This document shows, in pieces, positions 1 through 6,950 of a stretch of 7,289 nucleotides of DNA. The stretch is from Clostridiales bacterium (GTDB taxonomy: Bacteria > Bacillota > Clostridia > Christensenellales > UBA3700), in NCBI GenBank assembly GCA_014799645.1, contig JAAVHQ010000014.1, forward strand, positions 4,380-11,668, in the 5' to 3' direction. The translations under genes and the position numbers were made by a program. Each line of letters opens with the position of its first letter. Position 1 is the stretch's first letter. The notes beneath the pieces were generated by a model. That model did not search any database. It was not told where the DNA came from and worked only from the letters and a program-made list of their open reading frames with translations.

Positions 1-30
1 GTCTACTGTATATACGTAAGTTTCGTTCAT
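1..30 (-). CDS. Start of an unidentified gene downstream of tatD (partial, cut by left edge)
   Basis: Ten codons are visible, reading MNETYVYTVD, before the window ends. The ATG at 30-28 has a good ribosome binding site: AGAGG about six bases upstream, overlapping the tatD TAG stop, which is the spacing expected for the next gene of an operon. Ten residues are too few to name a product. In Bacillus the genes after metS-tatD are yabE (G5-domain protein), rnmV (ribonuclease M5) and ksgA. The visible residues do not look like the usual start of ribonuclease M5, so no assignment is made. The start call rests on the binding site and spacing only. Confidence 0.55.
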   Translation of the reverse strand, partial: MNETYVYTVD

Positions 31-39
31 ACTCTGCCT

Positions 40-813
40 CTATTTGTTGTATTTAGAAAAAAGCCTTTTGGTATTTCGGCTTGTGATTTCGATTATTTGC
101 TCTCTCGCAAGGTTTTTCACGCTTGCTATTTTATCTACGACGTAGTTGATATACTTCGGCTCGTTGGCTTGACCTCTGAACGGTACGGGCGTCATATACG
201 GACTGTCCGTCTCCACCAACAACCTATCTTCGGGTATCGCCATTATTACGTCGTCTTTCTTTGCGTTCTTGAAGGTAATCGCTCCGCCGAGCGCGTAGTA
301 GCAATCGAATTTATTGAACTGCTTTATCATCTCCGCGCTTGACGAATAGCAATGCAACAACACTCCTGAATTGAGTTTATCCCGCTCGCTCGTGAGTATA
401 TCCAAAGCGTCTTTGTACGCGTCGCGGACATGCAACACTATCGGCAAATTCACTTCGCTTGCCAACTCGATTTGTCTTGCGAAGACGACTTTTTGAATCT
501 CTCTCGGCGATAGGTCGTAGTAATAATCAAGACCTATTTCACCGATAGCAATCACTTTGTCAAGACTTGCCGAGCGTCTGTAATATTCTATACTTTCTTC
601 GTCAAAGTTCTTCGCGTCGTGCGGATGAGTGCCGACTATCGCAAAAATTTGCTCGTATTTCTCGCTCAATTTGACTGCGTTTTGAGAACTTGGCAGATCG
701 TATCCCACCTCGAATACGCTCTCAATTCCTTGCTCTTTCAATCCTTGGGCGATTTCGTCTACTCTTCCCGACAGCCTTTCGTCGTACAAATGAGCGTGCG
801 AATCGATTATCAT
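40..813 (-). CDS. tatD: TatD family metal-dependent hydrolase / 3'-5' DNase
   Basis: The product has 257 residues, the normal length for the family. TatD proteins are cytosolic TIM-barrel amidohydrolase-fold enzymes with metal-dependent DNase activity, linked to DNA repair and degradation; the role in this organism is inferred. The expected metal ligands are visible: H6 and H8 in DSHAHL, E92 in GEIGLD, H128 in LHVR, H154 in LHCY and D203 in ETDSP. GTHPH (61-65) and the late RG..NEP segment (213-218) also fit. An upstream in-frame ATG at 888 would add 25 basic residues, but the family begins at MIIDSHAHL, so 813 is the start. That ATG overlaps the metG TGA stop as ATGA, which suggests translational coupling; only a weak GGGA-like site lies upstream. 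The metG-tatD order is common in Bacillota. The subfamily is secure but the true substrate is not. Confidence 0.95.
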   Translation of the reverse strand: MIIDSHAHLYDERLSGRVDEIAQGLKEQGIESVFEVGYDLPSSQNAVKLSEKYEQIFAIVGTHPHDAKNFDEESIEYYRRSASLDKVIAIGEIGLDYYYDLSPREIQKVVFARQIELASEVNLPIVLHVRDAYKDALDILTSERDKLNSGVLLHCYSSSAEMIKQFNKFDCYYALGGAITFKNAKKDDVIMAIPEDRLLVETDSPYMTPVPFRGQANEPKYINYVVDKIASVKNLAREQIIEITSRNTKRLFSKYNK

Positions 814-2774
814 CTTACTTCGCTTCCCGACTTCATACTCTTTTCGGGAGCAATCAATGCGAGGTTGCCCTCTTCGTCGCTTGCGCAAAGCACCATACCT
901 TGCGACTCGATACCTCTCAATTTGACGGGTTTAAGATTGGTCACGACAATGACTTGCTTGCCAATCATCTCTTCGGGCGTGTAGTATTTTGCGATACCGC
1001 TGACGATAGTGCGCGGTTGACCTTCGCCGAGGTCAATTTTACTGCAAAGCAATTTGTCGGCTTTCTCCACCTTTTGACACTCTACCACCTTGCCCACTTT
1101 GAGCGCGATTTTTGCAAAATCGTCAATCGTGATTTCTTGTATATCCACTACGTTTTCCACTTTCTTTTCTTCCTTTTTATTTTTCTCGGCGAGTTTCTTC
1201 TGCTCGTCAAGGATTGCGTCCATTACTTTGAGTTCCTTCTCGATATCTATTCTTTGGAATAGTTGCTCGCCCTTGTCGACCTTTCTTCCCGATATATCCG
1301 AGCCGAACTTTTCAAGCGACGCAAACGACGTCAATTCGCCTTCCTCGATACCGAGTTTCTTGAATATCTTCGCAGGGGTCTGCGTAAGGAACGGTTGAAG
1401 TATTACCGCCGACATTCTTATCGTTTCACACAAATTGTAAAGCACGGTTTTGAGTCTTGTCTTGCCCTCTTCGCTCTTAGCAAGAATCCAAGGCGCGCAC
1501 TCGTCGATATATTTGTTGGCTCTTTGTATAACCTTGAAAATACACTCCAACGCTTCGGGAACGTACATCTTATCCATACTTGCAGTGACCGACGGATACA
1601 TCTCTTCAGCCATTGCTTTGAGCGACTTGTCGACTTCCTCTTCCTTTTCAGGCTTTGGAATAATTCCGTCGAAATATTGCGCCACCATTGCCGTAACTCT
1701 CGACACTAGATTGCCCAAATCGTTGGCAAGGTCGCTGTTGCGAAGTTTGAGGAAAATCTCGTTGGTGAAATTGCCGTCCTGTCCGAATGGAACTTCCCTC
1801 AACATATAGTAACGCAAAGCGTCTACGCCGTATCTTTCGCAAAGAATAAACGGGTCGACAATGTTGCCTTTTGACTTGCTCATCTTGTCGTTGTTGAACA
1901 TCAACCAACCGTGACCGTATACTTTCTTTGGCAACGGCAAATCAAGAGCCATAAGTATCGCAGGCCAAATTATCGAGTGGAAACGGATAATTTCCTTGCC
2001 CATCATGTGTACGTCAGCCGGCCAATACTTTTTGAAAAGGCTGTCGTCCTCGCCCTCGTATCCCAAAGCGGTGATGTAATTGACAAGCGCGTCTATCCAT
2101 ACGTAAACTACGTGCTTTGGATCGAACGGGACTTTTACGCCCCAATCGAACGACGTACGCGACACGCACAAATCTTGCAGACCAGGACGAATGAAGTTGT
2201 TGAGCATTTCGTTTTGTCTTGTCGTAGGTTGCAAAAACTCTTTATCTTCTTCAATGAGTTTTTCAATACGCTTTTGGTATTTGCTAAGACGGAAGAAATA
2301 ACTCTCTTCTTTCGTCAAATCCACACTTCTTCCGCAGTCGGGGCATTTTCCGTCGACAAGTTGGGTCTTCGTCCAAAAAGCCTCGCACGGAGTGCAATAC
2401 CACCCCTCGTATTCGCTCTTGTAAATATCCCCTTTGTCGTAAAGTTTTTTGAAAATCTTCTGCACGGCTTTCTCGTGCTCTTCGTCCGTCGTACGGATAA
2501 ACTTGTCGTAGGATATGTCAAGAAGTTCCCACAACTTTTTAAGTTCACCGACTACGCCGTCAATGTAGGTCTTGACCTCGGTGTTTGCCGCTGCCGCAAC
2601 CTTTTGGATTTTCTGTCCGTGCTCGTCCGTACCCGTAAGATAAAATACGTCATAGCCTTGCATTCTCTTGTATCTTGCAAGCGCGTCGCAAATTATCGTC
2701 GTATAGCACGTGCCGATATGCCACTTTCCGCTCGGATAATAAATCGGTGTAGTAATGTAAAACTTCTCTTTCAT
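810..2774 (-). CDS. metG: Methionyl-tRNA synthetase with C-terminal tRNA-binding domain
   Basis: This is a class I aminoacyl-tRNA synthetase of 654 residues that charges tRNA-Met with methionine in the cytosol. The Rossmann catalytic domain opens with ITTPIYYPSGKWHIGT, so the HIGH signature reads HIGT at 19-22. TGTDEHGQKI lies at 47-56, and a single four-cysteine zinc knuckle is formed by C127/C130 and C144/C147. WIDAL is at 226-230 and KMSKS is intact at 297-301. A helical anticodon-binding domain follows (about 340-510), then a Lys/Glu-rich linker (about 519-545) and a Trbp111/OB-fold tRNA-binding domain (about 549-650), as in many Bacillota enzymes. The ATG at 2774 is preferred over in-frame ATGs at 2855 and 2846 because GGGAG stands five bases upstream and the family begins here. 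The gene has its own promoter, and its TGA overlaps the tatD ATG. Confidence 0.98.
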   Translation of the reverse strand: MKEKFYITTPIYYPSGKWHIGTCYTTIICDALARYKRMQGYDVFYLTGTDEHGQKIQKVAAAANTEVKTYIDGVVGELKKLWELLDISYDKFIRTTDEEHEKAVQKIFKKLYDKGDIYKSEYEGWYCTPCEAFWTKTQLVDGKCPDCGRSVDLTKEESYFFRLSKYQKRIEKLIEEDKEFLQPTTRQNEMLNNFIRPGLQDLCVSRTSFDWGVKVPFDPKHVVYVWIDALVNYITALGYEGEDDSLFKKYWPADVHMMGKEIIRFHSIIWPAILMALDLPLPKKVYGHGWLMFNNDKMSKSKGNIVDPFILCERYGVDALRYYMLREVPFGQDGNFTNEIFLKLRNSDLANDLGNLVSRVTAMVAQYFDGIIPKPEKEEEVDKSLKAMAEEMYPSVTASMDKMYVPEALECIFKVIQRANKYIDECAPWILAKSEEGKTRLKTVLYNLCETIRMSAVILQPFLTQTPAKIFKKLGIEEGELTSFASLEKFGSDISGRKVDKGEQLFQRIDIEKELKVMDAILDEQKKLAEKNKKEEKKVENVVDIQEITIDDFAKIALKVGKVVECQKVEKADKLLCSKIDLGEGQPRTIVSGIAKYYTPEEMIGKQVIVVTNLKPVKLRGIESQGMVLCASDEEGNLALIAPEKSMKSGSEVR

Positions 2775-2829
2775 ATTCGCTCCCAAGTAGGATATTCCAA
2801 AATGCTTAGACTTTCCCACGTAGATAATT

Positions 2830-2858
2830 CCATGCAAGCAAATCATTGCTTGCAATGG
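2830..2858 (-). repeat. Inverted repeat over the predicted metG transcription start
   Basis: A 29-base imperfect palindrome has arms GCAAGCAA and TTGCTTGC (8 perfect pairs) around a 4-base ATCA centre. The arms extend by CCAT/ATGG after one unpaired base. It begins two bases downstream of the -10 hexamer, so it covers the expected start site near 2853. It could act as a repressor operator, or most of it could form a hairpin near the 5' end of the metG mRNA. No T-run follows on either strand, so it is not an intrinsic terminator. The palindrome is seen directly; its function is inferred. Confidence 0.6.
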
Positions 2859-2859
2859 T

Positions 2860-2888
2860 ATTATACTATATCATTATCCAAAAGTAAA
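2860..2888 (-). promoter_or_regulatory. Sigma-A-type promoter for metG-tatD
   Basis: On the minus strand a perfect -10 hexamer TATAAT (2865-2860) is separated by exactly 17 bases from TTTACT (2888-2883), which matches four of six positions of the -35 consensus. The surrounding DNA is AT-rich. The predicted start near 2853 would give a leader of about 80 bases before the metG ATG. That is too short for a T-box leader, and no T-box sequence is visible. The promoter lies between the cotH stop and metG, so metG is expected to be transcribed separately from the hprK-cotH unit. Confidence 0.72.
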
Positions 2889-2899
2889 CAAAAAAAGAT

Positions 2900-4912
2900 T
2901 TATATAAATTGTTCGTCGCAATAAATTGAAAGCATATAGCCCAAACTATTTAGCAGCCAATCCCTCAAATACTCTACTTGGCCTTGCCACGTCTTAATCG
3001 CAACCATCTCGGGCGAATTAGGCGAAACGTCTATGCCGAGAATATTCCATCTTTGGAAGTTGCGTTCCATAGATTGAGAACAACTCTCAACATATTCAAC
3101 ACATTGAGAAATTGTATCAGCAATCGCATCTTTATAAGAACTCAACTTGCTAGAAACAAGGGCTTGAAATTCTTGAATTTTAAGAAGATACGCAAACCAT
3201 ATATTACTTTCCTTTGCCCATAGACAATCATACTCCCATGAGCCGTGGTCTTGATATAAAGTATCGTTAAAATCACAGTTGCCGCTGCTTATATCAAAAT
3301 CCCAAATAGGACCGCAATACAATTTCCCGCCAGCATCTTTGTACATATAAAAACTGCTTTGACCTACGTCTTTATTGTTGAATAATTCGTTTACAATATA
3401 CGCTTCGGCAAAAGAATCTACGTCAATCAAATTTTTAACGCTATTGTAATCTCCGCTTACTATTGTTTGCAAACAAGTGTCCACGTACCCTTTAATGAAA
3501 TTTACAAATTCAGTATAGTCTAAATTCAAATCGGCAAAATCGTCGTTATCGGGACTCTTTATTGCATAATACTTTTCATGCGAAAAGCCATAGGCTCTAT
3601 CGCCATAATCATAATCGTCTAAGTAAAAATAATCATAATCCAAAACGCCTTCGCTCGGCGCTCTGCCGTCCAATTCAATCAAATAACCGGTATCTAGCAA
3701 AGCGTTTCCTTCTTCGTCAGTTATTTCTTCGCTGATGTCTACTCTATTTTTGCCTGTTTGTACTTGTTCACACACTAAATACACTCCGTCGTATTGTCCA
3801 TTCAAATACAACTCTACCATTTGCATAGTAGTCGTTGTTTCTTCTAAACTATCAAATTGAGCGCCGATAGAATAGGCGAAATAATTTCTAGACAAACTTT
3901 GGTCGCAATAATTTGCAATCAACGTCCACGATTTCGCCTTACCGTTTCCAAACAAATCGACTTTCGAGTTGAATTTTAATCTATAAGGCTTTTTTGCCAT
4001 TTGCCACGTACTGTTACCTCTTCCGCGGATTCCCGCTTCCTCTTCTTCAAAACAATATTGCTCTGCATTGCGTACTGATACGTTGCAAGAGACGTAGTTT
4101 TCTTTATCCAAAATTTGAGCGTTATTCTCAGTATTGATTACTATTACCGGCAATTCAAGATAATCTATTTCTATTTCCGTTTCTACTTTTACTGTCAACT
4201 CGCTTGTAATTTTAGTAATTCTATACGTATTCTTCTTCGCTGTCGAATTCGGTTCTAATATATCTTCATATCCCGCATTAGACTCAACAGAAATATTTAT
4301 TGCGCTCAATTTGTATCCAAGTGGAGCGTTGACCTCAAAATTGACCTCGCCTTTTCCGCTATTAGAAAGTTGGCCCGTTTCGCCGTCTCGAGCATAAGCT
4401 ACTGTCGAAATTACTCCTTTTTCGGAATAATCTTGTGTATCATAAATCAAAAGCGTAATTCCTGCGTCACATTCAAAATTGACTTTATACGAATAATAAT
4501 CGCCTACCGTAACGCTGTATCCACACTCGCATTCCATCAGTTTGTCAACGCTATCGTATATATTGCCGTCGAAATCGTGTTCTTCCAAATTGCTCGTTCC
4601 GCACGTACTACACACGTTTTTATGATTGTCTTTGTCGTAAATTGTCGTCTCCCAACTGTGATTACCGGTCGCCTCTAAGACTTCTTTCATCGTCTCTTCG
4701 CATTCTTCACACGAATAAATAACTTCCCCTGCCATAGCGCAAGTCGGCGGAGTTACCGTACCGTTATCCCATTTATGGGTATGCGTTGGCGGTATCTCTT
4801 CTTCGCCGTCTTTATTGCAAGCAGTCAATGTAAACGCAAGCATCAAACATAGTATCAATACTATGCTCAACGTTACTATCAACATGCAATTACGTTTATC
4901 TCTTGTATTCAT
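2900..4912 (-). CDS. CotH-kinase family lipoprotein with Cys/His-rich N-terminal repeats
   Basis: The product has 670 residues. A lysine/arginine start, a hydrophobic stretch (about 10-30) and a lipobox LTAC with C32 mark a lipoprotein signal, so it should be anchored to the outer face of the membrane. Residues 44-131 carry HTHKW, PPTC (C58), CEEC (68-71), NHSW (84-87), CSTC (101-104) and CECG (128-131), a repeat style frequent in clostridial surface proteins. Residues about 140-247 look like beta-rich spacer. The CotH-kinase domain (about 250-560) shows RGRGNSTW (296-303), KKPYRLKF (307-314), VYLVCEQV (377-384), NELFNNKD with putative catalytic D515, and GPIWDFD with metal-binding D540. CotH of Bacillus phosphorylates spore coat proteins; the target here is unknown and a spore role should not be assumed. 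AGGGAG precedes the ATG by five bases. It starts 14 bases after the small ORF and is more AT-rich than its neighbours. Confidence 0.9.
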   Translation of the reverse strand: MNTRDKRNCMLIVTLSIVLILCLMLAFTLTACNKDGEEEIPPTHTHKWDNGTVTPPTCAMAGEVIYSCEECEETMKEVLEATGNHSWETTIYDKDNHKNVCSTCGTSNLEEHDFDGNIYDSVDKLMECECGYSVTVGDYYSYKVNFECDAGITLLIYDTQDYSEKGVISTVAYARDGETGQLSNSGKGEVNFEVNAPLGYKLSAINISVESNAGYEDILEPNSTAKKNTYRITKITSELTVKVETEIEIDYLELPVIVINTENNAQILDKENYVSCNVSVRNAEQYCFEEEEAGIRGRGNSTWQMAKKPYRLKFNSKVDLFGNGKAKSWTLIANYCDQSLSRNYFAYSIGAQFDSLEETTTTMQMVELYLNGQYDGVYLVCEQVQTGKNRVDISEEITDEEGNALLDTGYLIELDGRAPSEGVLDYDYFYLDDYDYGDRAYGFSHEKYYAIKSPDNDDFADLNLDYTEFVNFIKGYVDTCLQTIVSGDYNSVKNLIDVDSFAEAYIVNELFNNKDVGQSSFYMYKDAGGKLYCGPIWDFDISSGNCDFNDTLYQDHGSWEYDCLWAKESNIWFAYLLKIQEFQALVSSKLSSYKDAIADTISQCVEYVESCSQSMERNFQRWNILGIDVSPNSPEMVAIKTWQGQVEYLRDWLLNSLGYMLSIYCDEQFI

Positions 4913-4926
4913 TTCTACTCCCTAGT

Positions 4927-5103
4927 TTACCAATCTTCGTGTCTATCGATTTTGATATCTGTATAAAATTCCTTATATTTGCGTTTGAAGGCTTCGCTTT
5001 CGCTCTCGTACTTTTGCGAGGCGAGCAAGTCCTCTTCTTCGTACATACCTTCGCAGTCCTCGTCATACTGTTGAGCGAGTTTCATTTTTTCGTAATTGTT
5101 CAT
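4927..5103 (-). CDS. Small acidic 58-residue protein of unknown function between hprK and cotH
   Basis: The ATG at 5103-5101 overlaps the hprK stop as TAATG. The frame stays open for 58 codons, from MNNYEKMKLAQQYDED to KIDRHEDW, ending in TAA at 4929-4927. It fills the hprK-cotH gap almost exactly, leaving 13 bases that hold the cotH ribosome binding site. The peptide is highly charged and rich in Glu, Asp, Lys and Tyr. It has no signal peptide or membrane segment, one cysteine (C17) and likely helical character. The nearest Shine-Dalgarno-like AAGGA is about 13 bases upstream, longer than ideal, so translation probably depends on termination and restart from hprK. I do not recognise the family. 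The tight packing favours a real gene, although a chance ORF of this length cannot be excluded. Confidence 0.68.
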   Translation of the reverse strand: MNNYEKMKLAQQYDEDCEGMYEEEDLLASQKYESESEAFKRKYKEFYTDIKIDRHEDW

Positions 5104-6041
5104 TAGTCGAGATTCGTCCTTTTCTTTAATTCATCCAGCGCGTTGTAACCCAATCTTTTGAGACGGTAATTTCTCGTAGCGACTTCTACAATTACCGCGA
5201 CGTTTCTACCTGCAAGCACAGGTACGTTGATTTGCGGGAGCGAAACTCCCAAGATTTCGCACGAGTTGTCCATAGATCCCAATCTATCGTATTCTTCAAG
5301 ACTGGAAATCTTATCGAGATGTATCACAAGATTTATATACTCGCTTTCCAACACTGCGCCTACGCCGTACATACTGCGCACGTCAATAATGCCTAGACCG
5401 CGCACTTCTATGAAGTCCTTTATCTTTTCGGGGGCTTTTCCGACGAGTTCGTTTCTCACCCTCTTTACTACGACGGCGTCGTCGGCGATAATACGGTGAC
5501 CTCTGTTGATAAGTTCTATCGCTGTCTCGCTCTTACCCAAACCGCTCGAACCCGTCAAGAGTACGCCCACGCCGTTGATGTCTAGTAGCGAACCGTGCAC
5601 CATTTCTGTAGGCGCAAGCAAATTGTCGAGATAGTTGCCGACTTCGTGCATAAGCCACGTCGTCGTCATTTGCGAACTCAATACGGGTATCTTGTATTTT
5701 TTCGCAAAGTCCATTTCCATTTGCGAGGGCAAAATACCTCTCGTATAAATCACGCAAGGTATTCTCTTTTCATAAAGTCTTGCAATCGCTTCTTTCTTCG
5801 CCTCGTCTTGCAATGAGGCAAGGTAGTAATATTCGGCGTTGCCTACGACCTGCACTCGACTGCTTCCAAAATAATCGTCAAAGCCTGCGAAAAGCAATCC
5901 CGGTCTATTTACAAGCACGGATTTGAAAGTGATATCGTCGTCGGAATTACCCAACAAAATTTGCAAATCGCTCTCTTTGCAAAAGTCGCCGAGTTTTACC
6001 TTCGCCTCTATTTCCTCGCCTGTTTCTTCATATTTATTCAT
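5103..6041 (-). CDS. hprK: HPr kinase/phosphorylase
   Basis: HprK is the bifunctional cytosolic enzyme that phosphorylates Ser46 of HPr (PtsH), and Crh where present, and removes the phosphate by phosphorolysis; in Bacillota it governs carbon catabolite repression. The length of 312 residues is normal. The N-terminal domain includes VNRPGL (44-49). The catalytic domain has the conserved His of VHGSL (H149), a Walker A loop GSSGLGKSE (164-172), ADD (186-188), and the family signature VRGLGIIDVRSMYGVGA (213-229). The C-terminal VPVLAGRN...NYRLKRLGYNA is also typical. GGAG lies about six bases before the ATG. The gene overlaps the upstream HAD gene by 8 bases and its stop overlaps the next ATG, so it is inside a compact operon. 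No key residue appears lost. Confidence 0.97.
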   Translation of the reverse strand: MNKYEETGEEIEAKVKLGDFCKESDLQILLGNSDDDITFKSVLVNRPGLLFAGFDDYFGSSRVQVVGNAEYYYLASLQDEAKKEAIARLYEKRIPCVIYTRGILPSQMEMDFAKKYKIPVLSSQMTTTWLMHEVGNYLDNLLAPTEMVHGSLLDINGVGVLLTGSSGLGKSETAIELINRGHRIIADDAVVVKRVRNELVGKAPEKIKDFIEVRGLGIIDVRSMYGVGAVLESEYINLVIHLDKISSLEEYDRLGSMDNSCEILGVSLPQINVPVLAGRNVAVIVEVATRNYRLKRLGYNALDELKKRTNLD

Positions 6042-6861
6042 TGTCTTCTCCGTTCAAACAAAATTCATAAATGACCTTAGCAACGCCGTCGTTGTCGTTC
6101 GTATCAGCGATATAATCCGCAGATTGTTTGACAAGCGGCATTGCGTTGCCCATAGCCACGCCAAGACCTGCCGCCTTTATCATGGCGATATCGTTCTCGC
6201 TGTCGCCAATTGCGATTGTGTCTTCAATTGATATTCCGTATCTATCGCAAAGCCAGCTTATTGCCAAGCCTTTATTGATTCCTTTGGTGATAATCTCAAC
6301 TATGCAGACGTGCGAGCGCATAAACGCAAGATTTGGGAAATCTTCTTTGCCCTTTGTCACAAAGGCGTCGCACAACTCGCTTTGCATGAGTACGATAACT
6401 TTGACGGGCTTGTCCTTGCAATTAGCAACGTATTTGGAAAGCGGAACTCCCGTCGTCTTGTAAGGTATATTGCAAATCTTGACGAATTCTTCGACGTAAT
6501 CGCTCTTTTTTTGCGCGTGGCAAGTATCGTTTATATACACAAGAGGGACGTAATCCTCGCCCATAGCCTCAACGTATTTAAGCGCCTTGACAGCGTCTTC
6601 TCTATTAAAATACTGACCGAAAATTTGCTCTTTACTCTTAATATCGTAAATGCCTGCGCCTTGATAGACTATGACTTCTTTGTCAAGATTAAGTTCTAAG
6701 ACTTTGGGATAAATCGCAGAAAAAAGCCTTCCCGTCGAGACGATGAATTTACCGCCCGCCTCAACGTATTTGGTTATTGCATCTTTGTTGGTTTGCGATA
6801 TAGTATGGTCGTCTCTGTAAATCGTGCCGTCAAAATCGCAAAAAATTGCTTTGTACTTCAT
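6034..6861 (-). CDS. Cof-type HAD-superfamily (IIB) phosphatase
   Basis: The 275-residue product is a cytosolic haloacid-dehalogenase-type hydrolase of the Cof/YidA group, which dephosphorylates small metabolites such as sugar phosphates through an aspartyl-phosphate intermediate. Motif I is CDFDGTIY, with nucleophile D9 and acid/base D11. Motif II is VSTGR (41-45), with the conserved Thr at 43. K193 or K197 in ITKGINKG supplies the motif III lysine, and GDSENDIAM (219-227) is motif IV. The middle region (about 80-190) is the C2 cap, which determines substrate and gives no clear clue here. The start is fixed by the family N-terminus MKYKAIFCDFDGT. No convincing ribosome binding site precedes it, and promoter-like elements lie directly upstream. 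Its stop overlaps hprK by 8 bases. A role in sugar metabolism alongside hprK is plausible but inferred. Confidence 0.94.
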   Translation of the reverse strand: MKYKAIFCDFDGTIYRDDHTISQTNKDAITKYVEAGGKFIVSTGRLFSAIYPKVLELNLDKEVIVYQGAGIYDIKSKEQIFGQYFNREDAVKALKYVEAMGEDYVPLVYINDTCHAQKKSDYVEEFVKICNIPYKTTGVPLSKYVANCKDKPVKVIVLMQSELCDAFVTKGKEDFPNLAFMRSHVCIVEIITKGINKGLAISWLCDRYGISIEDTIAIGDSENDIAMIKAAGLGVAMGNAMPLVKQSADYIADTNDNDGVAKVIYEFCLNGEDNE

Positions 6862-6867
6862 ATTTTT

Positions 6868-6896
6868 ATCTTATATTATATTTTTCAAAAAGTAAA
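6868..6896 (-). promoter_or_regulatory. Putative promoter directly upstream of the HAD-hprK unit
   Basis: On the minus strand TTTACT (6896-6891), the same hexamer used as the -35 of metG, stands 17 bases from TAAGAT (6873-6868), a four-of-six -10 match. A perfect TATAAT (6880-6875) also lies in between but has no good -35 partner at normal spacing. With either -10 the message would begin between about 7 bases before the ATG and the ATG itself. The DNA is very AT-rich, so a chance match is possible, and read-through from uvrC is an alternative. Confidence 0.42.
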
Positions 6897-6950
6897 GTCT
6901 TTTCATTATTTTGCCCGATTGCCAATATTTGTTTGGCTATGTCGAGACTG

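Noticed and set aside
814..888. 25-residue basic N-terminal extension of TatD starting at 888
   Set aside because: It lies inside the metG tRNA-binding domain and is not part of the TatD fold; the ATGA overlap at 813 is the natural start.
2775..2855. In-frame 27-residue N-terminal extension of MetRS (ATGs at 2855 and 2846)
   Set aside because: The extension does not resemble MetRS, overlaps the predicted transcription start and palindrome, and the good GGGAG site precedes the ATG at 2774.
2775..2899. T-box or other riboswitch upstream of metG
   Set aside because: The predicted leader is only about 80 bases and shows neither a T-box consensus nor a terminator/antiterminator pair.
2889..2909. 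Intrinsic terminator for cotH (ATTTATATAAAT palindrome followed by CTTTTTTTG on the minus strand)
   Set aside because: The T-run is suggestive, but the palindrome is entirely A/T with no loop and overlaps the cotH stop, so a stable hairpin is unlikely; a weak terminator cannot be fully excluded.
1911..2924. Long plus-strand ORF of 337 codons opposite metG
   Set aside because: It lies antisense to clearly conserved MetRS codons, has no recognisable domain and no ribosome binding site; it is a shadow of the metG reading frame.
6921..6937. Small hairpin GCCAA-N7-TTGGC between uvrC and the HAD gene as a terminator
   Set aside because: The stem is only five pairs and no T-run follows on the minus strand; it may be chance, and uvrC could read through into the HAD gene.
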